A stretch of DNA of 64,000 bases from Brachypodium distachyon (lineage: Eukaryota; Streptophyta; Magnoliopsida; Poales; Poaceae). The notes under the pieces were generated by a model. It was not told the origin of the DNA. It saw only the letters and a program-made list of their open reading frames with translations, and ran no database searches. Location of the stretch: NCBI RefSeq assembly GCF_000005505.3, contig NC_016131.3:36853001-36917000 (forward strand), read 5' to 3'. Position numbers and translations under genes: made by a program. Shown here one piece after another: positions 56,873-64,000 of the stretch (positions within the stretch are counted from its first letter, which is position 1; every line of letters begins with the position of its first letter).

Positions 56873-59800
56873 ATGGCGCCCCCCACCACCAGGAAGGGGA
56901 AGGAGGTCCAGTCTTTGAAGAAGCCCGCGACCAGCAAGACCGAGGCGGCACTCAAAGCGGCCGCCGCCAAGGACCAGAAGAGGCGGGAGATGCGCGCAAA
57001 AGTAGCCTTCTTCCACCCCGGCTACAACGGCGAGGCGCTGGGGAAGCTCCGGCACGCCGTCGCCTCCAACTTCAACGAGCACGGGGAGACGCGAATCTTC
57101 CCGGCGGGCGTCGAACACCAGGATAACGACTTCCGGGTGTTCGCGCGCTTCCTCCTCTGCGGCATGGTGCCGCCCTTCTCTCTATTCCTCCACGCGCTGA
57201 TGGAGTCTTATCAGTTGCGGGTGGCGCAGCTCCACGCCACCTCGCTCTTCCTCCTCGCCATCTTTCAGTTCCTCTGCGAGGCGTTCGTGGGGGTGATGCC
57301 GTCGGTGGGGCTCTTCCGCCATTACTTTTACCCGCGCATCGACAACGCGAACGCGATATCGTCGGGGGTGGTTTTTTGCACCCGCGACCAGATGAAGTCG
57401 GAGTTCATCGTCCGGTCGGGGAAGAAGATCGAAAAAGAGTGGCGGGGTGACTGGTGCTGGGTCCGAGTGGAGGACCCCCAAGAGTTCATCCAACCGACGA
57501 CAGAGCTGCCTGTGCCCCAAATCGGCTGGCAGGATAGGTACCACCGTGACGCCGACCTTCTCCCCATCGTGGAGAAGATCAAGGCGTTGCGGCTAGCGGG
57601 GCTCACAGATGCCGACGTGGCGCGCACCTTCGTCCATCGGCGCATAGCCCCGCTGCAGCTGCGTTCCCGGCCCGCGTGGATGTACACGGGCTCCGTGGAC
57701 AGGACACGCCTCTAGGCGGACGGCATGGACTTGGAGTCCCTCAAGACGTGGGTGAAGGGGATCTCCGGCGAGGTCTTCCAGTCGATAGAATTCCCGCCGG
57801 GGGTCTCCGCTCTCCATGCTGACGTCAAGGCGCTCAGCGACATCGTCGGCGCCTTCCCGCACTGCAACGAGTGGGGGTTGATGGACGACACCCCCACCCG
57901 CGTCCCGCACGCTCCCCCGCAAGCACCCCGCGGGAAGCAGGTGCTTGAGGAGAGCGAGGGCGGGTCCGAGCCCAGCTGGCCCTCCCTCCGGTCGCTGGAC
58001 GACGAGGCGGGCCAGGTGGCTGCGTCCCCAGAAGTCGTCGCCGTGGAGGATGACAACGAGGAAAGCAGCGACAGCGCGCCCCTGATCTTGAGAAGGTCGA
58101 GGGCGTTCGCGGCGGCCACAGCCACTTCCTCAACAGCGACGTCCGCCCCGGCAGCGGCCCCCAACCTGGCGGCGGCCGCCGCTCCTGGGGCGCCTGTTGG
58201 TACCACGAAGGCATCCGCGGCAACAGGGGCCGCGAGTGCCTCGGCGGCGGCCCCTGTCTTGCCGGCGGCCGCCAGCTCCGCGGCGGGAACCGGCCCCGGG
58301 GTGCTCGCCGGTACCCTGGCAACGTCAGCACCTGCGGGGGCCATCGGCACCCCGACGACGGCCTGCGCTCTAGTAGCGGGGGCCTCCGCGAACTTGGCGC
58401 CCGGCGTCGCGGCGGCATCGCCATCGACGCCTGGAGCTCTCCGGGTCACGACGACACCGCGGGCGCCCACGGCGCCGCCCGCTCGGGGGGTCTTCCGGGG
58501 CTTCGCGCTCCGACGCAACCCTCCGAAGTCCTCCTTGTCGGCGGGCGCCCGCAAGAGGGTGAGGAGTGATTCCCCGCCCGGCTCGCCAAGCAAGAGGACA
58601 CGCGCGGAGGCTGGCGGCGGCGCCAACCCCGCTGCCTCAGGGGCCCGCGTCGGCGCGGGCGCGCCCCTTGGCGACCCAGCCCGAGCGGAGACAGAGCCGG
58701 CACCAGGTATGTCTTCGTCGATTCTCTGCAACTGCAATTCCTGCTAGCCAAATTCACAAACATACCTTCTCTTTCTGCAGCGAGCGGCAGCTCGCCCGCG
58801 GCAAGACCCTTGGATGCTCCCGCTGGCGCAGGCGAGGTAGTGGAGGCTGCACCGGCAAGCCCGACGGCCGCACAAGGTAACCGCCCCGGTCGCCCTGATT
58901 CGCCTTCGATAGCACCAACAATCGCCGACCCTCATGCTTTTCCACGGGTGCCGGCACAAGTGCGCCCGCGCCCGGAATAGGCGCGGCCGTGGTCAACCCC
59001 GACTCGGTCGTCGGGACCGCGGGGGCGGGGGTGGAGTCGGAAACGGCTCCCGTGTCGGCCCCCGCCGAGACGGACACAGCGGCAGTAGTGGGGACCGCCG
59101 CCGCCGCCGCGGCACCCGGCGACGCGCCCGAAGCCGCGGACGTGGCCGGCTCGGGCTCCGCTGTCCCGCAGGGGACGACCCCCGCCGGAAGCAGGGAGCC
59201 TTCTCCAACCCCGGTGTCCCGGAGCCTGGGCACGGGGGAAGTTGTCGGGGAAGGACGGCAAGACCCGCGGGAGCAAGTGGGCGACCCCGCGCCCAGCTCC
59301 ACTTCGGCAGCTGGGGCTTCATCATCCTCTGGGGCCCTCCCCGGCACCGACCTCGGCACCCTCGCCGGGGTCGCTGGGAATCCTCTTACCTAGGATCCGA
59401 GCGTCTTCGAGCGGGGGCACCGGTTTCTGGACACTGTCCAGGACCAGCAATTCGCCTTCGTCACCTCCTACAACGAGGTGAGGGAGCGCCACACCGCCGC
59501 CAAGAATCAACTCGGCGAGGTGCGGGAGGCCGTCGAGAGAGAGCGGCGCGAACTCTTCCGGCTGCGCGAGGAGGCGCGCCTCGCCGAAGAGGAGGCGCGG
59601 CTGGCCCGGCAAGCCCTGGAGGCTGCACGGGAGCCGGTAGTCCCGGAGACCGAGCTCCGTCGGCAACTGGAGGTCCAGCGCACGGAGCTCCAAGGTAGGC
59701 TCGACGCAATGCGGCAACCCTAGAAGCTTCCCGGAAGGAACATGCCGAGGTGCTCACGACGGCCCAGGCACGGCTGGACGAGAAGAGCGAGCTGATCGCC

Positions 59801-60595
59801 AACTACCGCGGCAAAATCGAAGGCCTCCGTGTCCTGCTGGAGGTGCAGGTCAAGGCCGCCGAGGGCGCGGCGAGAGTGGCGACTCAGCACGAGGCCGAGC
59901 TCAACTCGGTCAAATGCAAAGCGGCCGGCCTTGAGGACGAGTTGGCTGCCGTCCGGGAAGAGCTCGCCAAGGCCGGCTAGGCCAACGCGACCCAGGCCTT
60001 AGAGCGTGTGAAGCTGGAGGGCCGCGTCAGCAAGGCCAAGAAGGCCGCGCAGGATGCCCGACTCCATCACAGCATGCTGACCGGGCAGCGGCAGCTCGAG
60101 ACGGAGAAGCTGGCGAAGATCGCCGGGTCGCTGCGCGACCTTCTGCCCAAGTTCGAGCTGCAGGCGGCGGAGGTGGACGGCACGGACGTCACGATGCTGA
60201 TCCCCTTCTTCTCCGACTTGTTGGGGAAGCTCGGGGCGCTCGACGTCTGGATCGCCAAGTACGGCGCCAACGAAGTCGCCAACTGCGCCCGGGAGGTTGC
60301 CGGGACAATCCTCCCGCGGATTCATCTCCGGGACCCGGAATTTCCCTTCGAGTCCCTGCTGGACGCTTGGTCCGACAGCGAGGACGAGCCCACGCACACC
60401 CAAGCAGTGCGCGAGTTCGTCGACGAGGTCGTCGAGCGGATGCAGATGAAGCCGGAGCCTCAACCCCTCGGCCGAAGACGGCGACAGCTAGCTGCCGCAG
60501 CCCCCAGCTATACTCGTTGCTTCCCCTGTACCTCCTTCTTGTTTGCTTTTCCTGCAAGTATGGCGCTTAGCGTCGTTTGGACAATGACCTTTTGA
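56873..60595 (+). pseudogene. Large antisense ORF ('putative gypsy type transposon' protein)
   Basis: It starts MAPPTTRKGKEVQSLKKPA. An N-terminal domain (FRVFARFLLCGMVPPFSLFL, FLLAIFQFLCEAFVGVMPS, LFRHYFYPR) is typical of plant proteins of that name. Then come LTDADVARTFVHRRIAPLQL, an Ala/Pro/Ser-rich linker, an RKRVRSDSPPGSPSKRTR nuclear-signal-like patch, and a long coiled coil (59460-60200: EVREAVERERRELFRLREEA). The C-terminus is acidic (DAWSDSEDEPTHTQAVREFV). A clean intron sits at 58707-58780 (G/GTATGT...TTTCTGCAG). A second intron probably starts at 58875. Stops are at 57713 (TAG), 59391 (TAG) and 59978 (TAG), with a frameshift near 59710. Function is unknown; such ORFs are known in Tat-lineage elements, on the strand opposite to gag-pol. 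Confidence 0.75.
58707..58780 (+). other. Intron in the antisense ORF
   Basis: The donor CCAG/GTATGT and acceptor TTTCTGCAG/CG keep the frame (EPAP-A-SGSSPAARPLD). At 74 bp it is near the minimum for plants. The in-frame TAG at 58745 inside it supports that it must be removed. Confidence 0.65.
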
Positions 60596-60969
60596 TTAGT
60601 CCATGTAACCACTCGACACCTAGTCAATCAAGCTTGTTAGTTTGCTCAATTTTTGTCCTTTATTCCCGAGGCCACCTCGCGGGGTGGTTCCCTTAGCCTG
60701 TGCGTGTCTTGCCTTGTGTTGCAGGGGGGACTCACGCACGCCTCACCCTTGACCAGACCAGGGACCCGGGACGGACCCGCAGTGCCGACCTGGGGCCAAC
60801 TGGTAGCGGGGAGTCACTCCGCTTGCGGGGTAACCACTCCAAGCCGTGTCCTCCCGGGTGGACCCGGGAGCCACACGGGGAGCGCACTCCCCCCGCAAGC
60901 ATCCCTTCTAACACTCCGGCTACGCGCGGGATCCGGGGCCACACCCAGCGGGGCAGTGGTCAGTTTCGT
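60596..60969. other. Spacer between the two opposed ORFs
   Basis: This is the probable 3' UTR of the antisense ORF (tagtccatgtaaccactcgac) and the place where pol should be. I see no polymerase motif on either strand. Confidence 0.5.
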
Positions 60970-62924
60970 TCAGCTCTTAGCGAATTCAGCGTTCATGTTC
61001 AGATACTTAGCTTTTCCGTTTGGTCCAACGTTCCGTGATGCTCTGCGGTAGAGTACAGACGAAGTGCTACCTCGGTAGGAAACCATCCGGGGTACCTGTT
61101 CAAGGGAAACGATCTCGGAGGGATGCGGCGGGAACGCGGGGGCAGGATCGCCGCCGACGGCAACCGCCGCCGACGATGCTACCACCACACTCACGCGGCA
61201 ACCCTCGCCCTGGAAGCAGGCGACGCCACGAGGCTCCTGGAAGCCCGGCTCGTCGCCGCCGGAATAGTCGGATTCACGCTGCTCCTCGGTGCGCGCCTTG
61301 TCACGCCCGTGAGGAGGGCGTTGCCGCGCAGCGAGGGGCTGGCCGCGCCCTCCTTGGGGTTCAACCCTGCCGGCACCCCCGCCGGCCGGCCTCGGACCCG
61401 CTCTGGGGTCATTCGGGCAATCTTGGGAGAGATGCCTGATGTCGCCACAATTGAAGCAAGCACCGGCGGCGCGGCGCGGCGCGGCGCTCCTCGTGGCGCT
61501 GCTCCCACCGCTGCTTGATCCCTTGCAGGACGCGGCAACTCTGCGCGTCGTGGGTGGAGTTGTTGTGGATAGAACAGCCAGATTCTCCCCCCGGCGAGGC
61601 CTTCTTCGTGGGCCTCGCAGCAGGAGGCCCCGAGTCCGCAGCGAGGACTTGCTTCCCCCTGCGCTTACGGGAACTCTTCTTCTGCGAGCCCTCGCCAGGG
61701 CTCGCAGCAGCCTGGGCTGCCAGCTCGGGCGCTAGGCGCCCCTCCTCGGCCATGGCGCACTTGTGCGCCAGAGCGTACAGGTTCTGCGTCGTCCGGATCC
61801 GATGCGTGCTCAGCTTCTCACGCATCTTGGGGTCGCGGACGTTGATGGCGAAGGTGTGAATGATGGCGGCCGCCTCCGACTCCGGGATAGAATAGGAGAG
61901 ATTGGAGAAGCGGTTGATGAAGGCCCGCAACGTCTCTCCCGGTTTTTGCACGATGGTGTGCCGCTCTGCCATGGTCCCCAGGCGCTTATAGCCGCCCTGG
62001 AACACGCTCACGAACTGCTCGCGCAGGTCCGCCCAGGTGGCGACGGATCCGGCGGGCAGGTTGAGCAACCAGGTTTACGCTGATCCCATCAGGACCATCG
62101 AGAACAAGTTCGCCCTAACCTTGTCGTCGGCGCCGATGGCATGCATGCCCAGCGTGTAGGTCAGGAGAAAATCTTTGGGGTTAGCGGTCCCGTCATACAT
62201 ACCGAGCGCAGGCACTCGGAACTTACGGGGCCACACCATGCCGGCGCACGAAACGTGGGGCAAGGAGTTGGAAGCGCTCCTCGCCCTGGCCCCGCTGAGG
62301 AGGGGGAGGGTTCTCCCCCTGTCGTGAGGCGGGCGGTGCGCCATCGCGCTCTGAGTTCCGCCCGTGGTCGGAGCCTACCGGGACGCCCTCGCCTTGCGGC
62401 TGCTGGGCGGCCAGGGCGAGGAGCGCTTCCAACTCCTTGCCCCACGTCTCGTGCGCCGGCATGCCCTGCTGCGGCTCGTACCGCACCATGCCGCGCGCGG
62501 CGACGATGGCTTCAGCCGGGGTTCGCACGGGGGGCAACAGGTTTCCTGAACGGCTACTTCCCGCCCTGGCCCCGGACGCCTCCGGGTGCGCAGGGTGCGA
62601 ACCTCCAGCGGTCGCCCGTGACGCGGCGTGCTCTGGGTGCCGCTGCCGCGGGGCATCTACGGGCCGCGACTCAACCCGTTGGCTGGCCCGGGCGACGCCA
62701 TGCGTGCTCGCCCGACTGCCCCCGACACGGGGGGCAGCCGGTCCCCTCGGCCGATTGTCGGTCGACGGTCGGGGAGGCAGGGGAGGAAGCTGCGTTTGCT
62801 GCACCCTCGAGGGCTCGGGATTCTCCTGAGCTCCCGACTCGGGTCGCACGTCGTGCGACCGCGTGTGCGCCGCTGGGGCCTTACGCGGGTCTATCCGTGA
62901 ATCACCAGCCCGCTTGGGGGACAT
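60970..62924 (-). pseudogene. Gag of the Tat-type element
   Basis: The ATG at 62922-62924 opens MSPKRAGDSRIDPRKAPAAH. The N-terminal half is basic and low-complexity. The capsid domain follows: PRKFRVPALGMYDGTANPKD, then after a TAA stop (62075-62077) LNLPAGSVATWADLREQFVS, LRAFINRFSNLSYSIPESEA. The zinc knuckle CFNCGDIRHLSQDC (61417-61459) is in another frame, so there is a frameshift just before it. The tail reads DYSGGDEPGFQEPRGV. No protease core follows. Confidence 0.85.
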
Positions 62925-63012
62925 GGTGGCAAGGCTCGTCGACGAAGGAGAGTGAAGCCGATGCCGATGGGGAGTTCTGCTCCGACGCTCTCCAGCGCTG
63001 GCCACTCCCGCG

Positions 63013-63033
63013 CCCCCTACCTGGCGCGCCGGA
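63013..63033 (-). promoter_or_regulatory. Primer-binding-site region of the Tat-type element
   Basis: Directly after the 5' LTR end (CGACGACA at 63034) the minus strand reads TCCGGCGCGCCAGGTAGGGGG, the form seen at this position in many grass Tat-lineage elements. It also contains a GGCGCGCC palindrome. The tRNA was not assigned. Confidence 0.6.
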
Positions 63034-64000
63034 TGTCGTCGCTCGGTGCTCCGACACCGGGGGCGTGCGGCCACGTCCCCCTTTTAGGTTCGGTAGGGGC
63101 GTCTGGGGCGGAGACCCGGTGATCGTCGGGACGTCCGATGAGGCCCTACAGGGCCGGTGAGACGAAGTGATAGGGGTACGCGCTAGTCCAAGAACAGAGG
63201 CACACACGTTTTTTACCCAGGTTCGGGCCACCCGGAGGTGTAAAACCCTACGTCCTGCCTGTCTGAGCTGATATTGATTACGGGTCAAATGTTTACAGGT
63301 TGCCGGGCAAGCTCCCGGGCTTTCTCTCAGTGGCTAGGCGCTCCTCACCGCTCTCTACTGGCTGCCCACTGGAGCCAGTAAGCATCTATCGAGCGAGCTT
63401 CGTCCGAACCAACTAACTGACCAATTGACCAACTTCCCCAACCGTCTGACCCGTCAACCCTCTCCCCCCTTGGCCGTTGGCATGGGTCCTCCTTTTATAC
63501 ACATGGGCTACAAGTGTCCAACGGGGAGGCACGCAACTCTCCCTGGTGAGCTGGTGGCATGCATGGGTGCCACCTCCGCCGCTAGGGGCCTAAGACCTTA
63601 GGGTAGGATTGGACAACCACTGTTCCTTTGATCGGACGGGTAACTACCCGTCAGTCGGCTCGTTTACTGAGCCGTGCGCCTTACTCCTTGCCCTGGTGGG
63701 ACCGCACGTTCCGCGCCCGTCACACGCCCGTGTGGCGCTGTCCAGTGGGTCCCATGACCCGAGGCGGGGGCACGCGTCCGGGAACCCCCAGTCCCCACGA
63801 GTCGGCCCGGGAAGCACCCGGGCCCAGCGCACCCGGGAACCTCCTCCCGGGAAGTAGCTTCCCGGGAGGTGCCTAAGCGCGAATATTCCCAGAAGCCCCG
63901 CGAGCCCCTTGCGGGCTGGTAGCTTGCTGGGAAGCTCGTTGGTGCTCGCCGGGATGAGACCTTCCCGGGAACCCGGGGGAGGGGGCCCCGCGTCGCGCAG
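63034..64000 (-). repeat. 5' LTR of the Tat-type element, cut by the window edge
   Basis: A direct repeat of 55468 onwards, starting TGTCGTCGCTCGGTGC. Compared with the 3' LTR it lacks about 15 bp (aagggggtgccacggtgc region near 63500) and has an extra ggcccagcgcacccg near 63820. By alignment it should end about 34 bp beyond the window. Confidence 0.92.

Larger units (their letters stand above)
55468..64000 (-). mobile_element. Pol-less Tat-lineage Gypsy element, nearly complete
   Basis: The 3' LTR is 55468-56468 (1,001 bp). The 5' LTR is 63034 to beyond the window edge. Between them, on the minus strand, is gag (62924 to about 60970), and on the plus strand a large antisense ORF (56873-60595). 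No protease, reverse transcriptase, RNase H or integrase is present. The whole element would be about 8.57 kb. The layout (gag, antisense ORF near the 3' LTR) recalls Grande, RIRE2 and Dasheng. It is non-autonomous and would need enzymes from a relative. The LTRs are very similar apart from a 15-bp loss and scattered changes. The left flank is CCAAG; the right target site is outside the window. Confidence 0.85.

Noticed and set aside
57712..58737. 341-codon minus-strand frame rich in Ala, Gly and Pro
   Set aside because: It is a shadow of the low-complexity linker of the plus-strand antisense ORF; it has no motifs and the plus frame has an intron and domain support.

Overview
This window is nuclear DNA of a grass, most likely a large repeat-rich genome of the wheat/barley type. 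The evidence is intron-containing plant genes, Stowaway MITEs with the CTCCCTCCGTCC end, an L1-type LINE, a CACTA remnant and a 48-kb stack of nested Ty3/Gypsy LTR retrotransposons. There are no bacterial operons, CRISPR arrays, rRNA genes or confidently recognised tRNA genes.

Layout. (1) 1-13 kb is a low-copy, AT-rich region. It holds the 5' end of a reticulon-like gene (minus strand, running off the left edge), several spliced exon candidates of an unrecognised minus-strand gene (about 4.4-9.0 kb), a one-exon relic of an HhH-GPD DNA-glycosylase gene with a stop codon, two Stowaway MITEs and several short tandem duplications. (2) 13.0-15.48 kb is a 5'-truncated, frameshifted LINE on the minus strand. 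(3) 15.48-15.79 kb is a chimeric plastid insertion: a clear rps4 fragment joined to a second plastid-like coding piece. (4) 15.79-64 kb is nested Gypsy DNA.

Three Gypsy groups can be told apart. Family U has very long LTRs (about 3.1-3.3 kb, TGTAACATCCC...CGCTTCA), an initiator-Met-tRNA primer-binding site, an extra open reading frame of unknown function between the primer-binding site and gag, then gag with a CCHC knuckle, protease and a YxDD reverse transcriptase. At least ten full or partial LTRs occur. Two are clean solo LTRs with 5-bp target duplications (CATGA and ATTGG); a third lies between two coding remnants. The second family has 490-bp LTRs (TGACG...CGTCA), with three LTRs, gag and protease but no further pol. 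The third group (Tat/Grande/RIRE2-like layout) has LTRs of 0.78-1.0 kb and a large ORF on the strand opposite to gag. One nearly complete member fills 55.5-64 kb and has lost pol.

Insertion order can be read from interrupted frames. Within family U, one element (49422-52570 and leftwards) sits inside the gag of another (52571-54793), and a solo LTR (38697-41989) splits a reverse transcriptase. A CACTA scrap of about 350 bp survives between two unrelated LTRs. Apart from the reticulon gene, possibly the unknown spliced gene, and one intact retrotransposon ORF (42329-43288), the coding sequence seen here is decayed. I found no convincing new molecular system. The points most worth a second look are the extra pre-gag ORF with its leader intron, the antisense ORF of the pol-less element, the chimeric plastid insertion, the conserved LTR promoter palindrome, and the unrecognised spliced gene.
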